From Gelria sp. Kuro-4 (GTDB lineage: Bacteria; Bacillota; DTU030; DUMP01), in the NCBI RefSeq assembly GCF_019668485.1, contig NZ_AP024619.1, positions 2,411,757-2,475,756 of the forward strand: DNA of 64,000 nt, read 5' to 3'. This document shows positions 54,914 through 64,000 of this stretch, in pieces. Position numbers and translations under genes: made by a program. A model generated the notes under the pieces. The model searched no databases, was not told the origin of the DNA, and saw nothing but the letters and a program-made list of their open reading frames with translations. How positions within the stretch are numbered: position 1 is the first letter of the stretch; each line of letters begins with the position of its first letter.

Positions 54914-55134
54914 GTCGCTTCTATCCTTTCTTCCACCTGCTTGGCCTCGTCCGCGGAAAGAGAGCCGCTCAGCTCCATGACCTCCTGCACGGCTTGTTCC
55001 CTTTGTTCTTCTTTCGCCAGGTACTCGGTCACCGCTTCCTGCACCAGCTCTGAGTAGCCGCGTAGACCGCGCTTGGCCGCCAGGGCCATGAGCTTCGCCC
55101 TGCTCTCATTATCGAGCTCGATGGTGGTGCGCAC
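54880..55134 (-). CDS. vapB: ribbon-helix-helix antitoxin of the VapBC pair
   Basis: 84 aa, GTG at 55134 after GGAGGTGAGTCC. MRTTIELDNESRAKLMALAA is a typical RHH DNA-binding start, followed by GYSELVQEAVTEYLAKEE and a helical C-terminal part that would wrap the toxin. It probably represses its own promoter at 55157-55185. Confidence 0.9.
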   Translation of the reverse strand: MRTTIELDNESRAKLMALAAKRGLRGYSELVQEAVTEYLAKEEQREQAVQEVMELSGSLSADEAKQVEERIEATWKRWSLPTRP

Positions 55135-55156
55135 GCGGACTCACCTCCATGCTTGT

Positions 55157-55185
55157 ATTTTAGCATTCTTATGCCGGTGTGTCCA
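55157..55185 (-). promoter_or_regulatory. promoter of the toxin-antitoxin operon
   Basis: Minus strand: TGGACA (55180-55185), 17-nt spacer, TAAAAT (55157-55162), 22 nt before the antitoxin start. Confidence 0.65.
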
Positions 55186-55278
55186 GAGGTTCCAGGGTTG
55201 GCCAATTCTCATCGTCAGGCACCGAACTTAAGGCATAGTCATATAGTAAGGACTGAAGCGGTTACGGGAGGCGATGGC

Positions 55279-56283
55279 ATGGCCGTAGCGGCAGAGCTTC
55301 AGCCGGGAGAACCCATCTTACAGGTGCGGGACCTGGCCACCTATTTTTTTACCCGCAAGGGGGTGGTGCGGGCGGTCGATGGTTTCGACCTGCACGTGAA
55401 GAAAGGTGAAACCCTGGCCATTGTCGGGGAAAGCGGCAGCGGCAAAACGGTGGCGGCCCTCTCCTTCCTGCGTTTGGTTCCGAGCCCACCGGGACGGATC
55501 GTCTCCGGGCATGTTTACTTTCAAGGGAAGGACCTGCTGCAACTCAAGGGCGGGGAGCTGCGCCGGGTGCGCGGCAGCGGCATCGCCCTCATCCTCCAGG
55601 AACCCATGTCTTCTCTCAACCCGACGCTCACCATGGGCCAGCAGATCATAGAGGCCGTCGAACTCGGCCAGAAGAAACAGGGCCGGGCGGCGCGCGACCT
55701 TGCCCTGGAGATGCTGCGCCTGGTGCAGATTCCCGCGCCGGAAAGCCGCTTCCGCAGCTACCCGCATGAGCTCTCGGGGGGGATGAAGCAGCGGGTGATG
55801 ATCGCCATGGCGCTGGCCTGCCGCCCCCAGATCCTCATCGCCGACGAGCCGACGGCCTCGCTGGACGTAACCATTCAGGTGCAGATCCTGGAGCTCATCA
55901 AACAGCTCAAGGAGGAGGTGGGAACGACCGTCATCCTCATCTCGCACGACCTGGGTGTAGTGGCGGAGATGGCCGACCGCGTGGTGGTGGTGTATGCCGG
56001 GCAGGTGATAGAAACCGCCGGTGTCAAGGAGCTTTTTCACCAGCCAGTTCACCCTTACACCCAGGGCATTGTCGGCTCTACCCTACAGCTGAAGGGATGT
56101 AGACGTCGCCTGAGCGTAATCCCCGGCCAGCCGCCCACTCCCCTTAACCTACCCGCCGGGTGTCGCTTCCACCCTCGTTGTGTGTATGCCAAGGAGGTGT
56201 GTGGGCACGAAACGCCCGGGTACGCGCCCGTCCCGGGTGCACCAGGACGCTGGTTCCGTTGTCATTACCCGCTGCTCGCCTAG
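55279..56283 (+). CDS. oppD: oligopeptide/dipeptide ABC transporter ATP-binding protein (OppD/DppD)
   Basis: 334 aa from ATG 55279 (GGGAGGCGATGGC upstream); the longer frame to 55153 has no family match. Walker A GESGSGKTVAALSFLRL, signature ELSGGMKQRVMIAMAL and Walker B ILIADEPTASLDVTI are complete. The C-terminus has the oligopeptide-family cysteine motif GCRFHPRCVYAKEVCG. It is the first of five genes for one importer. Confidence 0.95.
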   Translation: MAVAAELQPGEPILQVRDLATYFFTRKGVVRAVDGFDLHVKKGETLAIVGESGSGKTVAALSFLRLVPSPPGRIVSGHVYFQGKDLLQLKGGELRRVRGSGIALILQEPMSSLNPTLTMGQQIIEAVELGQKKQGRAARDLALEMLRLVQIPAPESRFRSYPHELSGGMKQRVMIAMALACRPQILIADEPTASLDVTIQVQILELIKQLKEEVGTTVILISHDLGVVAEMADRVVVVYAGQVIETAGVKELFHQPVHPYTQGIVGSTLQLKGCRRRLSVIPGQPPTPLNLPAGCRFHPRCVYAKEVCGHETPGYAPVPGAPGRWFRCHYPLLA

Positions 56284-56319
56284 GCGCACAGTATTCTGTT
56301 GAGAGGAGGAGACAGTTTG

Positions 56320-57876
56320 ATGCTGCGCAGGAGAGTCTGCTTCGTCCTGGCGCTCGTAGTCTTACTGGCCCTGGTCGCCGGCTGTAAACCCGCCGGCCCA
56401 ACGGCGCCGGCACCCACGCCGGGGAGCACTCCGTCCCCACCGCCACCGGCCAAGGACGGCATCGTGATCGCCTTACAGGGCGAACCCACTTCGCTCGACC
56501 CGCAGTTTCCCGACGATGGCAACTGCCGGGCCGTGACCGATAACGTCTTCAATCGCCTGTTGGAACTCGACGGGAAAACCCTGGCCCCTGTCCCCGGTTT
56601 GGCCGTGGAATGGAAGGCCGTAGATTCAACCACGTGGGAATTAAAACTGCGCCCCAATGTGAAGTTCCACAGCGGCGATGCCTTCAGTGCGGAAGACGCC
56701 GCCTTCTCCATCAAGCGCATCATTGACCCGGCCTACAAGTCCCAAATCGCCGGGAACTTCGCCACCATCAAAGACGCCCAGGCGGTGGACCCACTCACGC
56801 TGCGCATCATTACGAGCGGCCCGGACCCCATCCTGCCCAAGCGCTTGACACGCCTTGACATTGTGAGCAAAAACTACGTCACGGCCAACCCGGACAAAGC
56901 GGCGGTAGCTCCCGTGGGCACCGGCCCCTACAAGTTCGTCGCCTGGAACCGCGGCAGCGACATCACCCTGGAACGGTTTGACGGGTTCTGGGGACCCCAG
57001 CCGGCCATCACAGAGGTTAAGTACCGCTTTATCCAGGAAGGCTCCACCCGCCTCGCCGCCCTCAAGGCCGGCGAGATCGACCTGGCGGTAAACCTGCTCC
57101 CCGAGTACGTAAACCAAGCACCCAAGGTGGTCACCTCACCCGGCATTGAAATCAGCTTCCTGCGCTTCAATACCCTGCGCGGACCGATGACCAACCCACT
57201 CCTGCGGCAGGCGGCCAACCTGGCCATCGACCGCGAAGCCTTGGCGCGCGACCTCTTCCTGGGTTACGCTCTCCCCGCTTACCAGATGGGTAAAGAGGGC
57301 TACTTCGGGTTTAACAAGCGGCTGCCTCCCATCCCCCACGACCTGGAAAAAGCCAAGGCTCTCCTTAAGCAGGCCGGTTACAAGGGCGAACCCATTGAGC
57401 TCGTCTCCGAGCGCGGCCGTTGGCTCAAGGACGGTGAGCTTACGGAGGCCGTGGCCGCCATGCTGAGCGAGGTCGGGTTCAATATCAAGATCAAGTTCCT
57501 CAGCTGGCAGGAGTGGCTGGACACGCTCTTCAACGTTGAGAAGGCGCCGGCCATAATATTCAGTTGTAACGGCAACGAGCTCTTCGACTTTGACCGCTTC
57601 TTCAGCGCCTGCATCCAGACGGGTGCCCCGCAGAGCGCCATGTCCGTGCCGGCCATCGACCAGAAGATCGTTGCCGCGCGCACGGAAATGGACCCGGCGA
57701 AACGCCAGGCCCTGTATGAAGAACTGATTCAGGCGGTGTACGATTACAACTTCGGGGCGCCTCTGCTCAACCTGAAGGACATCTACGGCCTGGCCAAGCA
57801 CCTGGAGTGGACCCCGCGCGAGGATTCACGGATCACCGTGTACGAAATGAGGTTGGCGGGAGCCCAGGCGCAGTGA
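56320..57876 (+). CDS. oppA: peptide ABC transporter substrate-binding lipoprotein
   Basis: 518 aa from ATG 56320 (GGAGGAGACAGTTTG upstream). A lipoprotein signal ends in LALVAGCKPAG, followed by a Pro/Thr/Ser linker. The SBP_bac_5 body has LDPQFPDDGNCRAVTDNVFN, WELKLRPNVKFHSGDAFSAE and GTGPYKFVAWNRGSDITLER. Family members bind di-/oligopeptides, nickel or other small solutes; the ligand cannot be read from the sequence. Confidence 0.95.
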   Translation: MLRRRVCFVLALVVLLALVAGCKPAGPTAPAPTPGSTPSPPPPAKDGIVIALQGEPTSLDPQFPDDGNCRAVTDNVFNRLLELDGKTLAPVPGLAVEWKAVDSTTWELKLRPNVKFHSGDAFSAEDAAFSIKRIIDPAYKSQIAGNFATIKDAQAVDPLTLRIITSGPDPILPKRLTRLDIVSKNYVTANPDKAAVAPVGTGPYKFVAWNRGSDITLERFDGFWGPQPAITEVKYRFIQEGSTRLAALKAGEIDLAVNLLPEYVNQAPKVVTSPGIEISFLRFNTLRGPMTNPLLRQAANLAIDREALARDLFLGYALPAYQMGKEGYFGFNKRLPPIPHDLEKAKALLKQAGYKGEPIELVSERGRWLKDGELTEAVAAMLSEVGFNIKIKFLSWQEWLDTLFNVEKAPAIIFSCNGNELFDFDRFFSACIQTGAPQSAMSVPAIDQKIVAARTEMDPAKRQALYEELIQAVYDYNFGAPLLNLKDIYGLAKHLEWTPREDSRITVYEMRLAGAQAQ

Positions 57877-57941
57877 TCGGCACCGCCGGCGCTAGGGTGG
57901 GAGGGCCGCAGCCCTCCCGCCGCACGTGAGGAGGCAAAGGC

Positions 57942-58868
57942 ATGAAGCGCTACATCGCCCAGCGCCTGCTCTACACCCTCATCGTCATCCTGGGGGTTTC
58001 CATCCTCGTCTTCGTGATCACCCATGTCATCGGTAACCCGGTGGACACCATGCTGCCGCTCCAGGCCACCGACGCGCAGCGGGCGGAGCTGGCCCACCAA
58101 CTGGGGTTGGACCGTCCGCTGAGCGTTCAATTGGCGGACTTTCTCCAGGGCATGCTGCGCCTTGATTTCGGGGTTTCCTGGTGGCAGCAGGTACCGGCCC
58201 TGCCCCTGGTCGCCGCGAAGCTGCCGGCCACCTTCCTTCTCGTCCTCACGGGGCTGGCCCTGGCGGTGCTCATCGCCCTGCCGCTGGGGATCCTGGCGGC
58301 CTACCGCCCGGGCACGGTGCTGGATCGCCTGCTCACCACCACCTCCCTCGTCGGCATCTGCCTGCCGCCCTTTTGGGTGGGACTGATGCTGATTCTCCTC
58401 TTCGCGGTCCGCTGGGGCTGGTTTTTCACTTCCGGTTACGGCACTTGGCGCCACTTGGTTCTCCCCGCACTTACCTTAGCCGTGGTGCCCGCCGGTCACC
58501 TGACCCAAATCGTGCGCTTCGCCATGGCGGAACAGCTCAATACCGCTTACGCCATCACCGCCCGCATGAAAGGAGCCAGCGATTGGGACGTCATTTTTAA
58601 GCACGCCCTCAGGAACGCCGCCACCCAAATCGTCACCCTGGGCGGTATGGACCTGGGGCGCCTCCTGGCCGGCGAAGCCGCGCCCATTGAGGTGGTGTTC
58701 GGCTGGCCCGGATTCGGCACGCTCATCGTGCAGACCATCGCCCGCCAGGACTTCCCCCTGCTGCAGGTGGAAGTGTTCCTGGTGGCGGCGATTATCTGCC
58801 TCATCAACCTGGGGGTCGACCTCTCCTACGGCCTGTTCGACCCGCGCATCCGCTGCGAAGGGGGCTAA
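57942..58868 (+). CDS. oppB: peptide ABC transporter permease (OppB/DppB)
   Basis: 308 aa, six membrane helices. The N-terminal YIAQRLLYTLIVILGVSILVF and GNPVDTMLP are typical of DppB. The EAA-type coupling loop is TARMKGASDWDVIFKHALRN. It follows oppA by 65 nt. Confidence 0.96.
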   Translation: MKRYIAQRLLYTLIVILGVSILVFVITHVIGNPVDTMLPLQATDAQRAELAHQLGLDRPLSVQLADFLQGMLRLDFGVSWWQQVPALPLVAAKLPATFLLVLTGLALAVLIALPLGILAAYRPGTVLDRLLTTTSLVGICLPPFWVGLMLILLFAVRWGWFFTSGYGTWRHLVLPALTLAVVPAGHLTQIVRFAMAEQLNTAYAITARMKGASDWDVIFKHALRNAATQIVTLGGMDLGRLLAGEAAPIEVVFGWPGFGTLIVQTIARQDFPLLQVEVFLVAAIICLINLGVDLSYGLFDPRIRCEGG

Positions 58869-58871
58869 AGC

Positions 58872-59744
58872 ATGGCAGCAAAGCCCTGGCACGCCTGGGG
58901 GCAGCGCTTCGCCGGTAACCGCGTGGCCCTGGTGGCCCTGCTTGTGCTCTTGATCATCGTTCTGGCCAGCTTCGCCGCCCCCTGGATCGCACCCTACAAC
59001 CCCACCAAGGGTTCGCTGGCGGAACGGCTGTTGCCGCCTTCCTTGGCACCCCCCCGGGACGGAGGTTTCCCGCACCTTTTGGGCACCGACGCCCAGGGGC
59101 GCGACGTCCTGTCACGTCTCACTTACGGGGGCCGCGTGTCCCTCAGCGTAGCCTTCACCGTGGTGGCTTTAGCCGGCTGCCTCGGCACCGTGCTGGGCCT
59201 TGTCTCCGGCTACTTCGGCGGGAAGGTCGACCTGTTGCTGATGCGGCTGGTGGACATCCAGTCTTCCTTCCCCGGGCTCCTGGTGGCCCTCACCTTCGTC
59301 ATGGTCCTGGGGCCGGGCCAGCGGAATCTCACCATCGCGCTCCTCATCAACGGCTGGATGGTGCACGCCCGGATGGCGCGCAGCCAGGTGCTCGCCCTGC
59401 GCGAGAGCACCATGGTGGAAGCCGCCCGGGCCATCGGCTGCAGCATGCCGCGCATCACGTTCGGGCACATCCTGCCGAACATCATCTCACCCCTCATCAC
59501 CACCTACGTCCTGGAGCTGGCGCACATGATCGGGGCGGAAGCGAACATGAGCTTTCTGGGTTACGGGATTCAACCGCCCCTGGCCTCCTGGGGCCTGATG
59601 ATCGGCGAGGGGCGGGAGTACATCACCAGTGCCTGGTGGCTGGTGGTATTTCCAGGGCTCATCATCGCCCTCACCATCCTGTGCCTGAACCTGGTGGGCA
59701 ACTGGGTCCGGGAAGAGTTCGACCCGCTCCTGGGGCGCCGCTAG
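58872..59744 (+). CDS. oppC: peptide ABC transporter permease (OppC/DppC)
   Basis: 290 aa. It has GTDAQGRDVLSRLTYGGRVS, the coupling loop VEAARAIGCSMPRITFGHIL and SFLGYGIQPPLASWGLMI, all DppC hallmarks. It begins 3 nt after oppB, so they are co-translated. Confidence 0.96.
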   Translation: MAAKPWHAWGQRFAGNRVALVALLVLLIIVLASFAAPWIAPYNPTKGSLAERLLPPSLAPPRDGGFPHLLGTDAQGRDVLSRLTYGGRVSLSVAFTVVALAGCLGTVLGLVSGYFGGKVDLLLMRLVDIQSSFPGLLVALTFVMVLGPGQRNLTIALLINGWMVHARMARSQVLALRESTMVEAARAIGCSMPRITFGHILPNIISPLITTYVLELAHMIGAEANMSFLGYGIQPPLASWGLMIGEGREYITSAWWLVVFPGLIIALTILCLNLVGNWVREEFDPLLGRR

Positions 59745-59757
59745 TGGGGGTGGAACC

Positions 59758-60774
59758 ATGAGCGCAGCAGAGGAACTTGTGCGTGCCAAGAATCTGGTGA
59801 AACTCTTCCCTCTCCGCACCGAGGGCAGGGGCCGGCGGCGCTCTTTCGTCCACGCCGTGGACGGTGTCAACCTGGCCATCGCCCGGGGGAAAACCTTGGG
59901 CCTGGTGGGCGAAAGCGGCTGTGGCAAGACGACCATCGGCCGGCTGCTTTTAAGGCTCATCGAACCCACCCGGGGTGAAGTGTGGTTTGAAGGAAAGAAC
60001 GTCTGCTCCTTGAATCGCCGAGAGCTGGTATGGTTCCGCCGCTCGGCGCAGCTCATCTTTCAGGACGCCATGAGCTCCTTTGACCCGCGCAAAACGGTGG
60101 GAGCGATCGTGGGGGAACCGCTGGTGGTGCACCGGCTGGCGCGTGGAGCGGAACTGAGGGAGCGGGTGGCGGATCTCTTAAAGACCGTGGGGCTTAAGCC
60201 GGAGCTGGCGCACGAGTACCCCCACACCCTGGCCGGCGGCCAGAAACAGTGCGTGGGGGTCGCTCGGGCGCTGGCGCTGAGCCCTGAGTTCATCGTGGCC
60301 GATGAGCCCATCTCCGCCCTGGACGTCTCGGTGCGGGCACAGGTGCTCAACCTCCTCCTTGAGGTGCAGGAAGAGCGCAGCCTCACCTACCTCTTCATCT
60401 CCCATGACATCCGCGTGGTGCGCTTTCTGGCCGACCAGATCGCCGTGATGTACCTGGGGCAGGTCGTAGAAACGGCGGAGGCGGAAGAGCTTTTCGTCCG
60501 CCGTTACCACCCTTATACGGAAGCCCTATTTGAGGCCGTGCCGGTGGAAGACCCGGCGCTGCGCCGCCCCCGGCACATCCTCCCGGGCGAGGTGCCCTCG
60601 CCGGTGGACCCGCCGCCCGGCTGCCGCTTCCGGCCGCGGTGCCGCTGTGCCCTCCCTGTTTGCCGCGAAGAGACTCCCCCTTTGGTGGAAAAAACCCCCG
60701 GCCACTTCGCCGCCTGCTGGGCTGAGTTCGAGGGGAGCGTAACGCGATGTGGAGTAAATACTCGTGCCTTTTAG
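59758..60774 (+). CDS. oppF: oligopeptide/dipeptide ABC transporter ATP-binding protein (OppF/DppF)
   Basis: 338 aa. Walker A GESGCGKTTIGRLLLRL, signature TLAGGQKQCVGVARAL (LAGGQ for LSGGQ) and Walker B FIVADEPISALDVSV are present. The C-terminal oligopeptide extension GCRFRPRCRCALPVC carries the cysteine pattern that can bind an Fe-S cluster in this family. It completes the importer, whose gene order is D-A-B-C-F. Confidence 0.95.
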   Translation: MSAAEELVRAKNLVKLFPLRTEGRGRRRSFVHAVDGVNLAIARGKTLGLVGESGCGKTTIGRLLLRLIEPTRGEVWFEGKNVCSLNRRELVWFRRSAQLIFQDAMSSFDPRKTVGAIVGEPLVVHRLARGAELRERVADLLKTVGLKPELAHEYPHTLAGGQKQCVGVARALALSPEFIVADEPISALDVSVRAQVLNLLLEVQEERSLTYLFISHDIRVVRFLADQIAVMYLGQVVETAEAEELFVRRYHPYTEALFEAVPVEDPALRRPRHILPGEVPSPVDPPPGCRFRPRCRCALPVCREETPPLVEKTPGHFAACWAEFEGSVTRCGVNTRAF

Positions 60775-60838
60775 CCGCCCGGCGGAAGATGGACCACTGG
60801 CAGCGGCTGCAATAACGCAGGCAGCGCCAAATTCCGCC

Positions 60839-60867
60839 TTGTCATTTCAACGAGAATGTGCTACAAT
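60839..60867 (+). promoter_or_regulatory. sigma-A promoter of the riboflavin operon
   Basis: TTGTCA (60839-60844), 17-nt spacer, TACAAT (60862-60867), directly upstream of the FMN riboswitch. Confidence 0.8.
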
Positions 60868-60885
60868 GGGTAAGAATTTCATAGA

Positions 60886-61027
60886 GGTCCTTCAGGGGCT
60901 GGTGAGAGGAGATATTATCCTCAATTCCGCACCGGCGGTGATGGCCGTTCTCGGCCTAAGCCCGCGAGCCGCAAGGCAGATCCGGGGAAGATCCGGAGCC
61001 GACAGTAAAGTCTGGATGGAAGAAGGG
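60886..61027 (+). promoter_or_regulatory. FMN riboswitch (RFN element)
   Basis: The conserved blocks occur in order: CCTTCAGGGGCTGG, CCGCACCGGCGG, AAGCCCGCGAGCC, GGCAGATCCGG, CCGGAGCCGACAGT and AGTCTGGATGGAAGAAGG. FMN binding is expected to favour the terminator at 61060-61094 and switch off the rib genes. Confidence 0.97.
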
Positions 61028-61059
61028 TGCAAGAAATTCGTCGTCCGTTTGCTTTTGTT

Positions 61060-61094
61060 ACCCCTGAGGGTTCTTCCTCAGGGGTTTTGTATTT
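61060..61094 (+). terminator. intrinsic terminator controlled by the FMN riboswitch
   Basis: ACCCCTGAGG and CCTCAGGGGT form a perfect 10-bp stem around GTTCTT, followed by a T-rich tail (TTTGTATTTT). It lies between the riboswitch and ribD. Confidence 0.93.
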
Positions 61095-61108
61095 TGGGAG
61101 GTTTGACC

Positions 61109-62248
61109 GTGAAGCAGGAAGGAATTGAGCTGCAATACATGGACAGAGCGCTTGAACTGGCCGCTACTGCCCGGGGACGCACATCCCCCAATCCCCTGGT
61201 GGGTGCCGTGGTTGTTCAGGGCGGCAAGGTAGTCGGTGAAGGATTTCATCCCCAAGCGGGACAAGCCCACGCCGAAGTTTTCGCCCTGGAGCAGGCAGGG
61301 GACCGAGCCCGTGGGGCTGATCTTTACGTTACCTTAGAGCCCTGCTGTCACCACGGACTCACCCCTCCCTGCACAGAACGCATTGTTGCTGCTGGAATCA
61401 AACGGGTCATAGCCGCCATGACAGACCCTAACCCCCTGGTATCGGGCCAAGGCTTCGCACGCCTGCGAGAAGCAAACATCGAAGTTATTGTCGGTGTCCG
61501 TGAGCAGGAAGCACGTTATCTGAACGAAGCATTTATTACTTACATTACTAAGCGGAGACCTTTTGTAACAGCCAAGTGGGCCATGACGCTGGACGGCAAG
61601 ATCGCCTGCGCCAGTGGTGACAGCCGCTGGGTATCAGGAGCTCGAGCCCGCCGGTGGGTTCACGAACTTCGCGACCAAGTAGACGCAATCATGGTCGGTA
61701 TCGGGACGGTGCTCGCCGACGATCCATTTTTAACCACCCGTCTTACCAAACCAGATAAGAAGGACCCGATTCGGATCATTCTCGACAGTCACTTGCGCAC
61801 TCCGCCGACAGCAAAGCTCCTCCACAGCGGTTCGAAGGCGCCTACCTGGATTGCCTGCCTGGAGTCCGCTGTGGATCGGTCTTCCCCTCTGCAACAAATC
61901 CCGGGTGTTGAACTGCTGCCGGTACCGGCGAAGGACGGCCGCATTGACCTGCAGGTTCTCTTGACGAGACTGGCAGAGCGTAAATTAACTCATATTCTCC
62001 TGGAAGGCGGCAGCACAGTCAACCACGCCGCCTTGCAGGCGGGGTTGATTGACAAGATCTATTGCCTGATAGCCCCGAAGCTGGTAGGGGGCGCTTCTGC
62101 CCCCACCCCGGTGGGAGGCCGGGGCCGCAGTCTGATGAACACGGCCTGGTTGGCCAGAATTCATGGGACCCGCTTCATCGGCGAAGATCTGCTTATTGAA
62201 GCCTACCCCAAATCAGGTGAAGGAGAAGGAACATGTTCACTGGATTAG
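61109..62248 (+). CDS. ribD: bifunctional riboflavin biosynthesis deaminase/reductase RibD
   Basis: 379 aa from GTG 61109 (GGGAGGTTTGACC upstream). The longer frame to 60764 would translate the riboswitch. The N-terminal deaminase domain has TSPNPLVGAVVV, HAEVFALEQAG and the zinc motif LEPCCHHGLTPPC; the reductase domain (from residue ~150) has FVTAKWAMTLDGKIA and THILLEGGSTVNHAAL. It carries out the second and third steps from GTP to riboflavin. It overlaps ribE by 16 nt. Confidence 0.97.
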   Translation: MKQEGIELQYMDRALELAATARGRTSPNPLVGAVVVQGGKVVGEGFHPQAGQAHAEVFALEQAGDRARGADLYVTLEPCCHHGLTPPCTERIVAAGIKRVIAAMTDPNPLVSGQGFARLREANIEVIVGVREQEARYLNEAFITYITKRRPFVTAKWAMTLDGKIACASGDSRWVSGARARRWVHELRDQVDAIMVGIGTVLADDPFLTTRLTKPDKKDPIRIILDSHLRTPPTAKLLHSGSKAPTWIACLESAVDRSSPLQQIPGVELLPVPAKDGRIDLQVLLTRLAERKLTHILLEGGSTVNHAALQAGLIDKIYCLIAPKLVGGASAPTPVGGRGRSLMNTAWLARIHGTRFIGEDLLIEAYPKSGEGEGTCSLD

Positions 62249-62883
62249 TTGAAACCATGGGTAAGGTTAAGGAGCTTCGGTTGCTCGGCCGGCGAAACCA
62301 GCTTGTGATCGAGGAACCGGGAATCGCCCAGCAAGTTAAGTTGGGGGACAGCGTGGCCATCAACGGTGTATGTTTGACCGTCGTGCAATGCGAAGGCGAC
62401 CGGTTGATCTTTGATGTGATGCCTGAGACATTAAGAAAGACAAATCTTCGCTCCCTAACAAGGGGAGACTACGTCAACATGGAGCGGGCACTGGCAATGG
62501 GCGACCGTTTGGGCGGTCATCTGCTGACCGGCCATATCGACGGCGTAGGGCAGGTGTCGGCCCGGCGCACAGAGGGTAATGCCATCATCTTTACCATCCA
62601 CGCTCCCGAAGAGGTGACCTCACTCCTGGTTGAGAAAGGGTCGGTGGCTGTAGACGGGATCAGCCTGACCGTTGGTGACCTCGAGCCAAAGGGATTTTGG
62701 GTCTCGATCATTCCCCATACTCTGGAAAATACCGTGCTGCAGCATCGCCGGCCCGGCGACAAGGTCAACTTGGAGGCCGACCTGATCGGGAAATATGTGC
62801 TCCGGTACCTGAAGCGGCCTGCTCCCGGCAGCCCCGGAGGAATCACCCTGGATTTTCTCGGTCAACATGGCTTTCTAAGCTGA
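62233..62883 (+). CDS. ribE: riboflavin synthase alpha chain
   Basis: 216 aa built of two lumazine-binding repeats, each with its own motif: [10 protein letters not shown]...[11 protein letters not shown] and [14 protein letters not shown]...[12 protein letters not shown]. It dismutates two 6,7-dimethyl-8-ribityllumazine into riboflavin. The start overlaps ribD, and ribBA follows by 28 nt. Confidence 0.97.
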   Translation: MFTGLVETMGKVKELRLLGRRNQLVIEEPGIAQQVKLGDSVAINGVCLTVVQCEGDRLIFDVMPETLRKTNLRSLTRGDYVNMERALAMGDRLGGHLLTGHIDGVGQVSARRTEGNAIIFTIHAPEEVTSLLVEKGSVAVDGISLTVGDLEPKGFWVSIIPHTLENTVLQHRRPGDKVNLEADLIGKYVLRYLKRPAPGSPGGITLDFLGQHGFLS

Positions 62884-62911
62884 GAATCACGCTTTAAAGG
62901 AGACAACGTGC

Positions 62912-64000
62912 ATGGAGACTTTCACCTTTGCGCCCATTGAAGAGGTTCTGGAAGAGTTGCGACAAGGGCGGCCGGTGGTGGTTGTGGATGACGAGAACCG
63001 GGAAAACGAAGGGGATCTGGTGGCTGCCGCTGAAAAAATCACCCCTGAGATTATAAATTTCATGATCAGTTATGGTCGTGGTCTGGTTTGCCTGCCCGTG
63101 ACTGAAGAAAGAGCGGATGAACTTGACCTGAAACCCATGGTAACAGATAACAAGGATCCTATGAAAACAGCCTTCACCGTCTCCATCGACGCCCGTGAAG
63201 GTACAACTACGGGAATCTCGGCCTACGAACGGGCATTGACAGTTAAAAAAGTCATTGATCCCAAGTCTACACCCGCCGACTTCAACCGGCCGGGGCATGT
63301 CTTTCCCCTGCGGGCAAAAAAGGGGGGGGTCTTGAGGCGCGCCGGACACACCGAAGCCGCGGTAGACCTCGCCCGTTCGGCCGGCCTCTACCCAGCCGGG
63401 GTTATCTGTGAAATCATCAAAGCCGACGGCACCATGGCCCGCCTGCCGGATCTCATGGAGTTCACCAGGAAACATGGGCTGAAACTTTGCACCATCGCCG
63501 ATCTCATTCGTTTTCGCCGTCGCACGGAGAAGCTGGTGCGCAAGGTCGCTGAGGCCCGACTGCCTACCAAGTACGGCGATTTCACGCTTAAAGCTTACAA
63601 GGATGAGATTAGCAGCCTGCTGCACTTGGCCATTGTCAAAGGGGAACCTGGAGGCGACGAACCGACGCTGGTCAGGGTGCACTCTGAGTGCCTGACCGGC
63701 GATATGCTGGGCTCTCTCCGCTGCGACTGTGGTGACCAGTTGGCGCAGGCGTTGCGCAGTATCGAAGCAGAAGGCCGGGGAGTTGTCTTATACCTGCGGC
63801 AGGAAGGGCGGGGAATCGGCCTGGAAGCCAAGCTCCATGCGTACGCTCTCCAGGACCAAGGCCTCGATACCGTAGAAGCCAACACGGCTCTGGGCTATCC
63901 GCCGGACCTGCGGGACTACGGAATTGGTGCTCAGATCCTGGCGGATTTGGGCCTAAAGAGGATCCGCTTGATGACCAATAACCCCCGCAAGATTCATGGT
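62912..64000 (+). CDS. ribBA: bifunctional DHBP synthase/GTP cyclohydrolase II RibBA (cut by the window end)
   Basis: 363 codons are present from ATG 62912 (AAAGGAGACAACGTGC upstream), open to the end. The RibB domain (1-200) has [18 protein letters not shown] and [16 protein letters not shown]. The RibA domain shows [20 protein letters not shown] (zinc cysteines C-x10-C-x-C) and [16 protein letters not shown]. It makes 3,4-dihydroxy-2-butanone 4-phosphate and the first pyrimidine intermediate. The run of seven G at 63326 stays in frame. ribH is expected just beyond the window. Confidence 0.96.
   Translation, partial: METFTFAPIEEVLEELRQGRPVVVVDDENRENEGDLVAAAEKITPEIINFMISYGRGLVCLPVTEERADELDLKPMVTDNKDPMKTAFTVSIDAREGTTTGISAYERALTVKKVIDPKSTPADFNRPGHVFPLRAKKGGVLRRAGHTEAAVDLARSAGLYPAGVICEIIKADGTMARLPDLMEFTRKHGLKLCTIADLIRFRRRTEKLVRKVAEARLPTKYGDFTLKAYKDEISSLLHLAIVKGEPGGDEPTLVRVHSECLTGDMLGSLRCDCGDQLAQALRSIEAEGRGVVLYLRQEGRGIGLEAKLHAYALQDQGLDTVEANTALGYPPDLRDYGIGAQILADLGLKRIRLMTNNPRKIHG

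Overview
The window looks like a chromosome segment from an endospore-forming, high-GC member of the Clostridia, probably a thermophile of the Moorella/Carboxydothermus/Desulfotomaculum kind. The evidence is the gene order (era-recO-glyQS-ccpN-yqfL, phoH-yqfD-yqfC-floA, hrcA-grpE-dnaK-dnaJ-prmA-rsmE-mtaB-yqeY), sporulation genes (spoIIP, yqfC, yqfD, a DUF1657 gene), T-box and FMN riboswitches, and an archaeal-type (Group III) chaperonin inside the HrcA operon. The species cannot be fixed from the sequence alone.

Region 1 (1-33.7 kb, almost entirely minus strand) is a conserved housekeeping block. In transcription order it holds: spoIIP; a CheX-like gene; lepA-hemW; the heat-shock operon hrcA-Group III chaperonin-grpE-dnaK-dnaJ behind a sigma-A promoter and a perfect CIRCE operator; prmA-rsmE-mtaB-HIT; rpsU-yqeY behind their own promoter; nfeD-floA plus a small membrane protein; yqfC-yqfD-phoH-pgpH-ybeY-dgkA; DUF502/DUF881/DUF3048 envelope genes; cdd-era-yqzL-recO; a T-box-controlled glyQS; and ccpN-ppsR-ppdK, which joins a gluconeogenic repressor, the PPDK regulatory kinase/phosphorylase and its target PPDK. 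ccpN and ppsR both appear to start at ATC codons.

Region 2 (33.8-37.5 kb) is mixed: an Nfu-type Fe-S scaffold, a DUF1657 protein, an iron-dependent alcohol dehydrogenase, a zinc phospholipase C-like protein and nrdR.

Region 3 (37.6-46 kb, plus strand) is a compact propanediol/glycerol-type bacterial microcompartment operon: an unknown membrane protein, a BMC-H and a BMC-T shell protein, B12-dependent diol dehydratase PduCDE, reactivase PduG and CoA-acylating aldehyde dehydrogenase PduP. PduB, PduD, PduE and PduP share an N-terminal targeting-type helix. No vertex protein, PduH or PduL is present here. The alcohol dehydrogenase 2 kb upstream could serve as PduQ.

Region 4 (46-55.2 kb) has a ZIP metal transporter, a frameshifted cell-wall amidase, a MATE exporter with a consensus promoter, and a catabolic-looking cluster (membrane transporter, two M20 amidohydrolases, a PLP aminotransferase), then a VapBC-type toxin-antitoxin pair. 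A 20-bp sequence occurs as an exact inverted repeat at 36011 and 49147. It bounds about 13 kb including the microcompartment genes and is probably a mobile-element scar.

Region 5 (55.2-64 kb, plus strand) holds a five-gene oligopeptide/dipeptide ABC importer, then the riboflavin operon ribD-ribE-ribBA (cut by the window end) behind a promoter, an FMN riboswitch and an intrinsic terminator. I saw no tRNA, rRNA, CRISPR array or intact transposase gene.
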